Positions 10,197 to 20,250 of a stretch of DNA of 43,403 bases are shown here, piece after piece. Positions within the stretch are counted from its first letter, which is position 1. Every line of letters begins with the position of its first letter. Made by a program: the position numbers and the translations under genes. The notes under the pieces were generated by a model that made no database searches, was not told where the DNA came from, and saw nothing but the letters and a program-made list of their open reading frames with translations. Source of the stretch: Selenomonas sp. (lineage in GTDB: Bacteria; Bacillota_C; Negativicutes; Selenomonadales; Selenomonadaceae); the NCBI RefSeq assembly GCF_024693525.1, contig NZ_JAILKR010000071.1, positions 1 to 43,403 of the forward strand. Direction: 5' to 3'.

Positions 10197-10226
10197 ATTA
10201 TAACCTTGACCATAGAATAGTGTCAA
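10197..10226 (-). promoter_or_regulatory. Promoter of the S1-domain gene
   Basis: TTGACA (10221-10226) and TATAAT (10197-10202) on the minus strand are 18 bases apart, both perfect consensus. CTTGAC and GTCAAG form a loose inverted repeat across the -35 box and spacer. Confidence 0.8.
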
Positions 10227-10238
10227 GGCAGATAACAC

Positions 10239-10538
10239 TCATTTCCGGCTTCCGGTAGTGTACGGAAGCTCCCCGGCGCGGGTCATGCCCAACTCTTCCC
10301 GGGCAATCTTTTCGATGTACCCTAATTCATTGAGTTTCTCTTTTTCCTGCCGCAGGGCCTCATTTTCCTTCTGAGCGGCCGCCAGCCGTGCTTCGGCTGC
10401 CGCCTGGTCTCTGCTGACCTGACTGAGATACACCTGCTGGGATATCAGAATGGAGACAAAGTAACCTACAATGATGACCAACAAAAGAAAAAACCAACTG
10501 ACGCGATATTTCTTCGGCCGTTTTCTGTTATTCATCAT
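10239..10538 (-). CDS. divIC: Cell-division protein, FtsB/DivIC family
   Basis: A 99-residue bitopic membrane protein of the divisome; partners are FtsL and DivIB/FtsQ. The N terminus is basic (NNRKRPKKYR), one membrane helix covers about 14-34, and a leucine-zipper-like coiled coil runs from about 40 to 75 (AEARLAAAQKENEALRQEKE), followed by the family motif IEKIAREELGMTRAGE. Length and position next to the S1 gene match divIC of Firmicutes. Confidence 0.92.
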   Translation of the reverse strand: MMNNRKRPKKYRVSWFFLLLVIIVGYFVSILISQQVYLSQVSRDQAAAEARLAAAQKENEALRQEKEKLNELGYIEKIAREELGMTRAGELPYTTGSRK

Positions 10539-10612
10539 TATCCCTCCTTCTGAAAATACTCAATCCTCTTAATGATAACGGCAAACTTTATGAGATGCAA
10601 GCCAATCGCCAA

Positions 10613-11083
10613 TTATTTTTCCGACCACTGGAAATAATTCGTAGCAGCCAGCCGGCGAAAGGTGGAATTGCAGTGTTTGCAATGGAAATGATCTTTGACA
10701 TTTTCCATATCGGGAACACCATCCACCAGACGGACAGCCTGCCCCTCCACAAAATCCATCATCTCGCCACAACGTGGACATACACATTGATTATTGCGAT
10801 CACGCTTCAGCTCCATGGGTTGAAGGTCCCCGGTTTTTACCATCTTCTTTGCTTTCTTTTTCTGAGGAAGATCATACTCATTATAGAAACCAGAGCCCAA
10901 AAGTTCCTGAAAATAAATCCCGCAATGATCGCATTCATATTTCGGCAAAATCGAACTCATATCCGCTCTGCCATTGACAATCTGTACGGCCTTGCCATCA
11001 ACCAAGCGCAGCTTCCCCTTGCATTTGGGACAGATATACTGATTGTTGTCGTCCTTTGTTAATTGATATACGGCCATTTCCAT
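10613..11083 (-). CDS. Double zinc-ribbon protein of unknown function
   Basis: I do not recognise a named family. The 156-residue protein is an internal duplication: repeat 1 has CPKC (18-21) and CDHC (51-54); repeat 2 has CPRC (102-105) and CKHC (135-138). The Cys spacing is the same in both, and the repeats are offset by 84 residues. Each has a KDDNNQ/KRDRNNQ lead-in and a VDGKAVQIVNG / VEGQAVRLVDG core. A Lys-rich linker (75-84) joins them. Two zinc sites are likely. Three starts are possible; ATG at 11083 lies six bases after AAGGAA. A 7-bp hairpin (11099-11123) precedes the ribosome binding site. It could be a nucleic-acid or protein adaptor, but nothing proves this. Confidence 0.7.
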   Translation of the reverse strand: MEMAVYQLTKDDNNQYICPKCKGKLRLVDGKAVQIVNGRADMSSILPKYECDHCGIYFQELLGSGFYNEYDLPQKKKAKKMVKTGDLQPMELKRDRNNQCVCPRCGEMMDFVEGQAVRLVDGVPDMENVKDHFHCKHCNSTFRRLAATNYFQWSEK

Positions 11084-11180
11084 CACCAATTCCTTCTACA
11101 GCTGGTATATCCCCCTCCAGCTGTCCGCAGACTGTTGATATAGTATTCCTCGTTACAACATCAAAAACCTGCTTACATCT

Positions 11181-12332
11181 TTAATTTATTTTTTCTGTCA
11201 GCATCGTTACGATGCACTGTGCTATTTCCGTGGCCGCATCCGGTCTAGCACACGATCTTGCCTTGGCTGACATACTCTTCAGACAATCCCCTGCCAAAAG
11301 TTCCTGTACAGCCGGTGCTAATTTTTCTCCCGGATGCAGCCAAACAGCTGCGCCATGCTTCGTTGCATAAACCGCATTTTCAGTCTCTGGACCAGGAATG
11401 GGGTCATGCAGAAGCATCGGCAATCCCAGCACGAAAGCTTCACTGATGGTAAGTGCCCCTGGCTTAGTAATCAAAAGATCAGCCGCTCTCATGAGCTCAT
11501 GGGCCTTATCGGTAAACCCCCAGGCCTTCACCAAATGATGATACTTCGCAGCGCACTTGCGTACCTCTTCTAAAAGTCGTTCATTGCGTCCGGCAATTAC
11601 CAACAAGGTAAGGGACTGCGGAATCTTTTCGAGCTCCAGCAGCGTTTCCTTTATCCCGCCTAATCCAAGGCCTCCTCCCATCAAGAGGATTACCGGTTTA
11701 TTTTGTGGTATCCCGTAAGAATCCCGCAGCGCAGCTTTTCCCGGCAGCGCCTGTAACGAGGCATCAACGGGAATTCCCGCAGCATGAAGACTTGCCTTGG
11801 AAAAGGCTCTGCCAATCATTTCCTGGCGCATAACTTCTGTCGCCATAAAATAGGCCTCCACCCGCGGATACAACCATATCTGATGCAGCGAGTAGTCCGT
11901 CATAACCACCACCAAGGGCAGCTTGGAATCGTGACGTTTTTTCCACAACGAAGCCGCCCCCTCAGGGAATGGGTGGGTGCAAATCACCACATCCGGAACT
12001 TCCCTCCGAATAAGCCGCTCCACCACCGGCTGCATGACGACAGCAAAGGCACTCTGGGCCAATGAACCTCCCGAAGCTCCTCCGGATACCTTGTAGAATA
12101 CATCATAAAGATTCGGCACAAAATCCAGCATAATCAAATAGATTTTCTTCATGAGCCAATGAATCAAGGATGTCTGGCGTGACATGAAGTCAACCGTGGT
12201 GATATCCGCCTGGGGCAACATTCCCCGAAGCTCCCTTTCGATAGCCTCCGCTGCCTTGATATGTCCCGAACCAATAGACGCCGTCAACAATAAAATCTTG
12301 AACGCTTTCGTACTTCTCCCTCCTCTCTGCAT
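11181..12332 (-). CDS. Glycosyltransferase, MGDG synthase / processive diacylglycerol glucosyltransferase type (GT28)
   Basis: A membrane-associated enzyme that should transfer a sugar from a UDP-sugar to diacylglycerol or a related lipid. The N-terminal MGDG_synth domain begins LLLTASIGSGHIKAAEAI (the glycine-rich acceptor loop) and has TVDFM, CTHPFPEG and VMTDYSLH. The C-terminal GT28 domain has LLMGGGLGLGG, VIAGRN, WGFTD, and the donor site TKPGALTISEAFVLGLPMLL. Length (about 384) fits UgtP-like enzymes. The start is uncertain: ATG at 12330-12332 has no ribosome binding site, while a perfect GAGGAGGG falls between it and an in-frame ACG at 12309-12311. Donor and acceptor cannot be told from sequence. 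Confidence 0.85.
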   Translation of the reverse strand: MQRGGRSTKAFKILLLTASIGSGHIKAAEAIERELRGMLPQADITTVDFMSRQTSLIHWLMKKIYLIMLDFVPNLYDVFYKVSGGASGGSLAQSAFAVVMQPVVERLIRREVPDVVICTHPFPEGAASLWKKRHDSKLPLVVVMTDYSLHQIWLYPRVEAYFMATEVMRQEMIGRAFSKASLHAAGIPVDASLQALPGKAALRDSYGIPQNKPVILLMGGGLGLGGIKETLLELEKIPQSLTLLVIAGRNERLLEEVRKCAAKYHHLVKAWGFTDKAHELMRAADLLITKPGALTISEAFVLGLPMLLHDPIPGPETENAVYATKHGAAVWLHPGEKLAPAVQELLAGDCLKSMSAKARSCARPDAATEIAQCIVTMLTEKIN

Positions 12333-12363
12333 AAAAATACACACTTGCCTATTGTATCACATT

Positions 12364-13122
12364 TCAAGCAGTCAAGCCACCATCAACCCCCCAAATCGCT
12401 CCAGTTACAAATGAAGCCTCCGCCGATGCCAAAAAAAGAATCAAAGCCGCGGCTTCCTCCGGCGTGCCGATGCGCCCTAAGGGATAAACCGACGCCATCT
12501 GCCGCAGGGCTTCTTCCCGATTTGGCGCCCCCTGCAGCTGCTTTTCGGTAAGCGGCGTCATAATATCCCCTGGAGCAATGGCATTTACCCTTACCCCAAA
12601 GCCTGCCAATTCCAGGGCCAGGGCTCGGGTGAACATGACCACGGCTCCCTTGCTGGCACAATAGGCGGAACAATAATAGTTGCCATGAACCCCAGCATCC
12701 GAGGCCACATTGACGATATTTCCCCGGGCCTCTTTTAAGGCTGCTACCGCCGCCTGGCAAAGGTAGTAGGTTCCTTTCACGTTGATGTTAAGAACTTCCT
12801 CTAGGCAGGCGTCGGTCATATCCTCAATAGCACCTTCCAAGTAAATCCCTGCCGAATTTACCAATACATCCAGCCTTCCCCAACGCTTCAACACTTTTGC
12901 CACCGCCTGATCGCAATCCCCATGGCAGCTGACATCACAGGGAATAAACACCGCATCTTCTCCTGCCGAAAGCTCCTGCAGCGCTTCTTCACCACGGCTT
13001 TTCGACCGCCCGAGCAAAGCCACGCAGAGCCCTCGCTTTAAAAATCCTTTGGCAGCGGAAAGACCAATTCCCGACGTTCCCCCGGAAATCATCACTACCT
13101 TCTTTGCAATCTGGCCTTCCAT
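12364..13122 (-). CDS. Short-chain dehydrogenase/reductase
   Basis: A classical SDR of 252 residues with a Rossmann nucleotide site GGTSGIG (14-20), CDVS, NSAG (about 89-92), the catalytic Ser in VASDAG and the YCASK active-site pair, then PGDIMTPL and the C-terminal FVTGAIWGVDGG. The oxidised substrate is unknown; FabG-like and glucose-dehydrogenase-like enzymes share all these features. No acyl-carrier or fatty-acid gene is adjacent, so a FabG role is not suggested. The start ATG at 13122 is 11 bases after AGAAGGGAG. Confidence 0.85.
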   Translation of the reverse strand: MEGQIAKKVVMISGGTSGIGLSAAKGFLKRGLCVALLGRSKSRGEEALQELSAGEDAVFIPCDVSCHGDCDQAVAKVLKRWGRLDVLVNSAGIYLEGAIEDMTDACLEEVLNINVKGTYYLCQAAVAALKEARGNIVNVASDAGVHGNYYCSAYCASKGAVVMFTRALALELAGFGVRVNAIAPGDIMTPLTEKQLQGAPNREEALRQMASVYPLGRIGTPEEAAALILFLASAEASFVTGAIWGVDGGLTA

Positions 13123-13154
13123 TCAAATCCAGCTCCCTTCTTCACCAATCATCA

Positions 13155-13186
13155 CAAAAAAAGCCGGGTCCCCAAAGGAACCCGGT
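13155..13186 (-). terminator. hup terminator
   Basis: On the minus strand CCGGGTTCC pairs with the GGGGACCCGG side (9 bp, one T-G) around a TTT loop, followed by CTTTTTTT. Confidence 0.85.
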
Positions 13187-13209
13187 GTCTTGCCATCAAA
13201 ATTTTTCAC

Positions 13210-13485
13210 TTATCCATTGACTGCATCTTTCAATGCTTTGCCAGCCTTAAAACCAGGATTTTTCGATGCGGGAATCACAATATCCTCGCCTGTGCGCGGA
13301 TTGCGTCCCTTGCGAGCCGGACGCTCTTTTACTTCGAAGGTGCCAAAACCAATCATCTGGACTTTGTCGCCTGAAGTCAGTGCCTCCTGAATACTCTCAA
13401 ATAGTGCATTTACTGCCTTTTCCGCATCTTTTTTTGTCATACCGGTTTTTTCGGCAACACCAGCTACCAATTCAGTTTTATTCAC
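13210..13485 (-). CDS. hup: HU-family DNA-binding protein
   Basis: Nucleoid-associated histone-like protein that bends DNA as a dimer. The 91 residues from the GTG at 13483-13485 match HU exactly in length and sequence: [24 protein letters not shown], then [21 protein letters not shown], with the DNA-intercalating arm [12 protein letters not shown] and the C-terminal helix [12 protein letters not shown]. An upstream in-frame ATG at 13542 would add 19 unrelated residues; AAGGGGG eight bases before the GTG decides for the shorter form. It is a single-gene unit with its own promoter. Confidence 0.96.
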   Translation of the reverse strand: MNKTELVAGVAEKTGMTKKDAEKAVNALFESIQEALTSGDKVQMIGFGTFEVKERPARKGRNPRTGEDIVIPASKNPGFKAGKALKDAVNG

Positions 13486-13562
13486 AGTTGCAGCCCCCTT
13501 AAAAAATACCTTTTCCCAGGCTCTAGCAAATGCCCTGCGCATTCATCGGCCTGCTAATAGTG

Positions 13563-13591
13563 AATGTAACAGAAAAGTAAATAAAAATCAA
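13563..13591 (-). promoter_or_regulatory. hup promoter
   Basis: TTGATT (13586-13591), a 17-base spacer ending in TGT, and TACATT (13563-13568) on the minus strand form an extended -10 promoter, about 78 bases before the GTG start. Confidence 0.75.
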
Positions 13592-13602
13592 GGGCTTTCA
13601 CG

Positions 13603-13628
13603 AAAAAACGCGAAAAAACGCGTTTTTT
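13603..13628. terminator. Hairpin with A6 loop between the YabN-like gene and hup
   Basis: AAAAAACGCG (13603-13612) and CGCGTTTTTT (13619-13628) form a 10-bp stem around an all-A loop (all-T on the minus strand). On the minus strand it ends in T6 and lies 18 bases after the YabN-like stop, so it probably ends the mfd transcript. The block CGAAAAAACG occurs twice in tandem. Confidence 0.65.
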
Positions 13629-13646
13629 CTATTCAATTTTCCCCTC

Positions 13647-14321
13647 TCAAGCCTTAGCACGGATAAACAGGCTGGTAAGATGATCCACATCCTTCTGACG
13701 ATCCAGTTCATAAAGGGGAATCTGCCGAATGGATTCATCGGGTAAAGCCAAATTGTGAATATAAGTAACCTCGTATTCATCGGGATACAAATCCATCAGC
13801 ATGAGCTTGGCATCCGAGGCAATCTGCTGATTGTAGACCTGGGTTATGACCAGCGACTGGGCCGGTGTTTCCTTCAGTGTTTCCACATCTTCGGCATCGA
13901 TAATCGTAAGTCCGTCAATAGGGTCAATCCCCAACCGAGTATACATGACTTCGACAAAACTCATGCCCGGCCGAATATCCACCGTTACCGCCGAATCTTT
14001 CCCCAGCTCGCGCAAGAGCACCACCGTGCGCTCAGCCACCAAAGGGCTGCCGGGAACAGCATAGACGATGTCCCCCTCTGCTGTCGCCCGTTCCAAAAGG
14101 TCTGCGGCGATTTTCCGGTACAGCGTCTCAAAATCCTTTGCTTCATCGTAGAATCCATCGTAGGTGGAAAAGCTCAGGCCTGCAGCCTCCAAAGCCTCAA
14201 CGGTAGGATGGATTCGCGTGCGCAACACCAAATGCTCTGCCTTTTCCATAAGTTCCCAACTCTCCCGGGTAATGAGACCAGCACGTCCCGGGCCCAAACC
14301 TACTACTGTGATTGTTGCCAT
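13647..14321 (-). CDS. Tetrapyrrole-methylase-fold protein, YabN N-terminal half
   Basis: A 224-residue SAM-binding protein of the tetrapyrrole methylase fold: GLGPGRAGLITRE at the N terminus, then YAVPGSPLVAERTV and IRPGMSFVEV, with a C-terminal DHLTSLFIRAKA matching the end of this domain in YabN. In B. subtilis, YabN carries a C-terminal MazG nucleotide pyrophosphohydrolase domain (total about 490 residues). Here the frame stops right after the first domain and a terminator hairpin follows; no MazG remnant is seen in other frames. The substrate of the methylase-like half is unknown. It follows mfd by 23 bases and is probably co-transcribed. Confidence 0.85.
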   Translation of the reverse strand: MATITVVGLGPGRAGLITRESWELMEKAEHLVLRTRIHPTVEALEAAGLSFSTYDGFYDEAKDFETLYRKIAADLLERATAEGDIVYAVPGSPLVAERTVVLLRELGKDSAVTVDIRPGMSFVEVMYTRLGIDPIDGLTIIDAEDVETLKETPAQSLVITQVYNQQIASDAKLMLMDLYPDEYEVTYIHNLALPDESIRQIPLYELDRQKDVDHLTSLFIRAKA

Positions 14322-14344
14322 ATTCTCTCTCCTGCCTTATCTGT

Positions 14345-17300
14345 TCACTGTTTTTCCCTGCCACTTGCCAAAGCGGCCTCATCACCTACGGCAATCATAA
14401 GCAGCCGCGTGACGAAATTCGTGATGTTTTTCTTATATTTGTCATTCAAGACAAAACGGAAGCCGTTTTTATCCGGCAATGCCCGCATACTCCGGCCAAA
14501 TAATTTATCCAGGGCAATCATGCCCTTAACCGGTATTTTATAACCGGGAAGTAAATAAATATCCAAGGCTTTCGGCAATTCCGCAATCGAACGAATCGAA
14601 AGATCCCGGGCATAATTTTTGATGCGGGCCACCTCCAATAGATGCATAACCGGCTTAGTGGGCTCACCGAAACGGTCAATCAATTCATCGAGTAGATTGT
14701 GTAGTTCCTCATTCTTACGGATGGCGGCAATGCGCTGGTAAATTTCAATCTTATGCATGCCATCATCGATATACCCACCATCAAGATAGGCCTCAACCTG
14801 CAAATCGATAAGAGGGTCTGGCTTTGGCGATTCTACTTCCTTTTTGCCGCTTTTCATTTTCTCCACAGCTTCTTCGAGGAGTTTGCAATACATCTCAAAA
14901 CCAACGCTGGCAATATGCCCGTGCTGCTGTGACCCCAACAGATTTCCCGCGCCACGTATTTCCAAATCCCGCATGGCAATCTTGAAGCCTGCCCCCAATT
15001 CGGCAAACTCCTTCATGGCCTGCAACCGCTTCTCGGCTGTTTCCGTCAGAATCTTGTCGGCCTGATAGACAAAATAGGCAAAAGCCATGTGATGGGAACG
15101 GCCCACCCGTCCACGCATCTGATAAAGCTGGGACAAACCGAAATGGTCCGCATTGTAGACAATAATCGTATTGGCATTGGCCACGTCCAAACCATTTTCT
15201 ACAATACTGGTTGCCAGCAGGATGTCGTAAGCACCTTCATAAAAGTCCATCATGACCTGCTCTAACATGTCCTCTGGCATCTGGCCATGGGCTGTCTGAA
15301 TCCTAGCATCGGGAACCAGCTGCTGGATGTGGTCCCGCATGCGGTCGATGGTATCGACGCGGTTATAGACAAAGTAGACCTGACCGCCGCGTTTGAGCTC
15401 ACGCTTGATGGCATTGGCCAGAACGGTGTCGTTGTTTTCCACCACATAAGTCTGTACCGGAAAACGCTCCGCCGGCGGCGTCTCGATGATGCTCATATCC
15501 CGCGCCCCCACCAGTGACATGTGCAAGGTTCGCGGAATCGGGGTAGCCGAAAGGGTCAGCACGTCGATTCCCGCCGCCAAGCTGCGGATTTTATCCTTCT
15601 GCTTAACGCCAAAGCGCTGCTCTTCATCTACAATCAACAAGCCAAGGTTTTTAAACTGGACTTTGTTTTGATTGAGAATGGCATGGGTACCAATCAGAAT
15701 GTCGACTTTGCCCTCCTTAACCTTCTCTATGGTTTCCCTCTGCTCCTTGACTGACCGGAAGCGGCAGATTACATCCACCTCAGGGGCAAAATCCATAAAG
15801 CGGGAGCTAAAGGTCTTATAATGCTGCTGCGCCAGCACCGTGGTTGGCACCAGCACCGCCACCTGTTTTCCATCCATGGCAGCCTTGTAGGCAGCCCGGA
15901 TGGCTACCTCCGTCTTGCCAAAACCTACATCGCCACACAACAGGCGCTCCATGGGCTTCTCTTTTTCCATATCCGCCTTAATTTCGGCAATGGCCTTGAG
16001 CTGGTCCTCAGTCTCCTGATAGGGGAAAGAATCTTCAAAGTCCTGCTGAGTTGCGTCATCCGGAGAAAAGGCAAAGCCCTTTGCCTGCCGGCGCTTGGCA
16101 TATATCTCAATGAGTTGCTTAGCGATATCCTCCACGGATTTCTTCGCCCGGGCCTTTGCCTTGACCCACTCGGTTCCGCCCATGCGATGCAAACGAGGAA
16201 CATCCCCCTCCGAACCGATGTATTTCTGCAGCAGTCCCACCTGCTCCGTGGGCACGAAAAGCTTATCGTCGCCACCATACTTGATATGCAGGTAATCCTT
16301 ATGAATGCCACCCACTTCCAGCGTTTCTACCCCAAGGTATTTGCCAATGCCGTGATTGACATGAACCACATAATCCCCCGGCTTGATTTCCCGGAAATGG
16401 GCGATTCGATCCCCTTTATGGGCGGCCCGGATTGTTTTACGCTTCTGATGTCCAAAAATATCCTTTTCCGTCACCACCACGAGATGGGCCGAAGCCATTT
16501 CAAATCCCGAAAGCAGGGTTCCCTGCTGGATATTGATTAAGTCTTCACGCAGCTCAGCCGCCTCTTCCACTACGGCTGATGGTACCCGATGGCGGGCCAA
16601 GAGCTCCCGCATGGAGTTGGCTTTTTCCCGGTCCCCTAACAGTACCAGAACCCGCTGCTTCTGCCCCAGCCAACGGTTTGCCTCATTCTCCAGTAAATCC
16701 AGCTGACGCTGGAAGGGCGTCATATTGGTAGCCGTGAAGCTGATGGTCTGCTCTGGCTCGGCCCCATGGACCTGCTGCAACATCAAGGCAGAATAAAATA
16801 TATGGTTGCCCTTAGCCGCAGATAGCATATCTTCCCAACGGAAAACCGCCGCTTTGATGTCAGGGTTTTCCCGTACCATTGTCTTGATTTGTTCACGAAT
16901 CCGTATGGGCTCATCAAAGAGAACTGCCCCTCGCCCCTCCAGATAGGTAAGGAATAGTTCTGGGCGGCCCGCGTCATCCGTCTGCGCCAAGGGAAGGATG
17001 GCTGTACTGCTGATGTTGCGGATGGATCGCTTTGTCTCCAAATCAAATTCCCGAAGGGAATCCACTTCATCATCAAAGAATTCCATGCGCACCGGAGACG
17101 GGCTGTTGATGGGATAAACATCCACAATACCGCCCCGGGCACTGAATTGCCCAACCCGTTCCACATCCACAGCATTCTCATAGCCCAACTGAACCAAATG
17201 CTTCAGCAATGCTTCCCGAGGAAACTGCTGACCAATCTGAAGCCGCAGGCTCAGCCGCTCAAACTCATTGCGGCTCATTCCCTTTTGAACCGCTGCAGCC

Positions 17301-17665
17301 GCCGTCGCCAGCACAATGACCGGCTCATGCCGCATAAGCCTTCCCAGCACATCCATGCGCCGCGCCGAACGCTCCAGACTTTTGGCCGCCGCCTGAACAT
17401 TTCCCAAATCCAATTCCGGCAGCTCCACCACAACAGCCGCAGGCAGCAGGGCCGTTAAATTTTCCCGCCAGGCACTTGCCATATCGCGGTTATGCACCAA
17501 TATCACCCATGGCTGGGGAGCTTTTTCGTAACAGGCGGCAAATGCCACATGCTTCTGAGAACTTCCCAATCCATAGGCCAGTACCTCACAGGCTTTGCCT
17601 CCAAAGCAGGCCTGCAGCTTCTGCACTGCAGCATCCTGCCCCATAGCTGCCAATAAAGAATTCAT
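14345..17665 (-). CDS. mfd: Transcription-repair coupling factor
   Basis: ATP-dependent DNA translocase that removes RNA polymerase stalled at lesions and recruits UvrA. The 1106-residue protein has an N-terminal UvrB-like region (GQFSARGGIVDVYP), the RNA-polymerase interaction domain with GDYVVHVNHGIGKYLG, the helicase core with Walker A GDVGFGKTEVA, Walker B DEEQRFGV, motif III LSATPIPRTLHMS, motif VI YQMRGRVGRS, and the C-terminal TRCF domain. ATG at 17665 follows GAGGTGTGAGG closely; another ATG eight codons upstream lacks a binding site. The gene follows a short hairpin and is read into the YabN-like gene, the order seen in Bacillus. Confidence 0.97.
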   Translation of the reverse strand: MNSLLAAMGQDAAVQKLQACFGGKACEVLAYGLGSSQKHVAFAACYEKAPQPWVILVHNRDMASAWRENLTALLPAAVVVELPELDLGNVQAAAKSLERSARRMDVLGRLMRHEPVIVLATAAAAVQKGMSRNEFERLSLRLQIGQQFPREALLKHLVQLGYENAVDVERVGQFSARGGIVDVYPINSPSPVRMEFFDDEVDSLREFDLETKRSIRNISSTAILPLAQTDDAGRPELFLTYLEGRGAVLFDEPIRIREQIKTMVRENPDIKAAVFRWEDMLSAAKGNHIFYSALMLQQVHGAEPEQTISFTATNMTPFQRQLDLLENEANRWLGQKQRVLVLLGDREKANSMRELLARHRVPSAVVEEAAELREDLINIQQGTLLSGFEMASAHLVVVTEKDIFGHQKRKTIRAAHKGDRIAHFREIKPGDYVVHVNHGIGKYLGVETLEVGGIHKDYLHIKYGGDDKLFVPTEQVGLLQKYIGSEGDVPRLHRMGGTEWVKAKARAKKSVEDIAKQLIEIYAKRRQAKGFAFSPDDATQQDFEDSFPYQETEDQLKAIAEIKADMEKEKPMERLLCGDVGFGKTEVAIRAAYKAAMDGKQVAVLVPTTVLAQQHYKTFSSRFMDFAPEVDVICRFRSVKEQRETIEKVKEGKVDILIGTHAILNQNKVQFKNLGLLIVDEEQRFGVKQKDKIRSLAAGIDVLTLSATPIPRTLHMSLVGARDMSIIETPPAERFPVQTYVVENNDTVLANAIKRELKRGGQVYFVYNRVDTIDRMRDHIQQLVPDARIQTAHGQMPEDMLEQVMMDFYEGAYDILLATSIVENGLDVANANTIIVYNADHFGLSQLYQMRGRVGRSHHMAFAYFVYQADKILTETAEKRLQAMKEFAELGAGFKIAMRDLEIRGAGNLLGSQQHGHIASVGFEMYCKLLEEAVEKMKSGKKEVESPKPDPLIDLQVEAYLDGGYIDDGMHKIEIYQRIAAIRKNEELHNLLDELIDRFGEPTKPVMHLLEVARIKNYARDLSIRSIAELPKALDIYLLPGYKIPVKGMIALDKLFGRSMRALPDKNGFRFVLNDKYKKNITNFVTRLLMIAVGDEAALASGREKQ

Positions 17666-17700
17666 CCTCACACCTCTGTCTGTTTTCATTACGCCAAAAT

Positions 17701-17734
17701 GGGACTGCCGGCTACTCAGGCAGCCGATAGTCCC
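17701..17734 (-). other. Hairpin upstream of mfd
   Basis: GGGACT/AGTCCC and CGGCT/AGCCG form two stacked stems with a small internal loop (AT/GC), followed by ATTTTGG on the minus strand. It may be a weak terminator for the upstream gene or a leader hairpin of mfd. Confidence 0.5.
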
Positions 17735-17767
17735 TGTAAAAACAATTCAATGCTATTTATAATAATC

Positions 17768-18403
17768 CTATTTCTCCCGAACGTCAAGAAAAGACCGCGG
17801 TTTCCATACGAAGCCGGCAGCCATGCCCGGACGCAGATTCTGCAAATTCTCGGCATTGTGTGCGGGAAGAATACAATAACTGCCACAAGACTGGCATTCC
17901 AGGATAATCTCTTCGCCACGTACCGCCGCCGAAATCTCCGAATTGCCGCAAGGGCATTCCAGCTCCCCACTGCTTGCCAAATCATGTACCCGATTCAGCG
18001 CTTCCAATAGGGTCTGCTGGCGTTCCAGGAACCTGTCCCCATCATTGGGATGGAGAGAATCGTATTCGGCGTCGTTAAAATCCAGGAATTCGGCAATATC
18101 CTGCCATTGCCCGATATACCCCAATTCAAAATTGTCATGCTCGCAATAAAGCTTTTCGAAGCGCAGGCGGCGCAATTGCCGCCAGGTGAACTGCTGCTGG
18201 TTCTTTCCCTTGCAAGCCCCGCAAACGGTTTTAAGCAGCAAGCCCTTGCGCGGTTTCCAGGTTATTTCTCCCATCGTATGCCCACAGTTGCCGCATTCCA
18301 TCACGAAGTGCTTCTGCCCGCTGAAGAGCGGCACATCCTGGAGCTGTATCCGGCCGCAGCGTTGGCAGTAGAACGCTAATGAACAGGCCGTATCGATAAG
18401 CAT
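17768..18403 (-). CDS. Multi-cysteine (zinc-ribbon-like) protein of unknown function
   Basis: I do not recognise a named family. The 211-residue protein has Cys pairs CQRC (13-16), CGNC (37-40) and CGAC (61-64), a single Cys87, and a C-terminal set CPC (150-152) and CQSC (170-173) plus Cys177, so at least two zinc sites are likely. An acidic middle part (about 100-120, FLDFNDAEYDSLHPNDGD) separates them. The frame runs 45 codons upstream, but GGAGG eight bases before the ATG at 18401-18403 fixes the start. It stands between pyrG and mfd and may share a transcript with neither. No function is inferred. Confidence 0.7.
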   Translation of the reverse strand: MLIDTACSLAFYCQRCGRIQLQDVPLFSGQKHFVMECGNCGHTMGEITWKPRKGLLLKTVCGACKGKNQQQFTWRQLRRLRFEKLYCEHDNFELGYIGQWQDIAEFLDFNDAEYDSLHPNDGDRFLERQQTLLEALNRVHDLASSGELECPCGNSEISAAVRGEEIILECQSCGSYCILPAHNAENLQNLRPGMAAGFVWKPRSFLDVREK

Positions 18404-18505
18404 CACCATCTCCTCCTTTCTGAAGAATCCCATTTCCATCATCATTTGGGAGTATACTTCGCCAGCCTTCATTTGAAATCCTCCCGCGCCCAAAGATTTT
18501 TGTAC

Positions 18506-18546
18506 GAAAAAAGCCCTGGATTTCCTAAAGAAATCCAAGGCTTTTT
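18506..18546 (-). terminator. pyrG terminator
   Basis: On the minus strand AAAAAGCC and TGGATTT pair with their complements (one C/A mismatch) around a short loop, ending in T5-6. It lies just after the pyrG stop. Confidence 0.85.
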
Positions 18547-18549
18547 CTT

Positions 18550-20184
<1,635 letters not shown>

Positions 20185-20206
20185 TTATTGAAATAACATG
20201 TTGCCT

Positions 20207-20235
20207 ATTCTATCCTTTTTGGCCAGGACTGTCAA
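20207..20235 (-). promoter_or_regulatory. pyrG promoter
   Basis: TTGACA (20230-20235) and TAGAAT (20207-20212) on the minus strand are 17 bases apart, between rpoE and pyrG. The leader is about 40 bases with an AGGAGG box before the ATG. Confidence 0.8.
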
Positions 20236-20250
20236 TATCCTGAAACAGAA

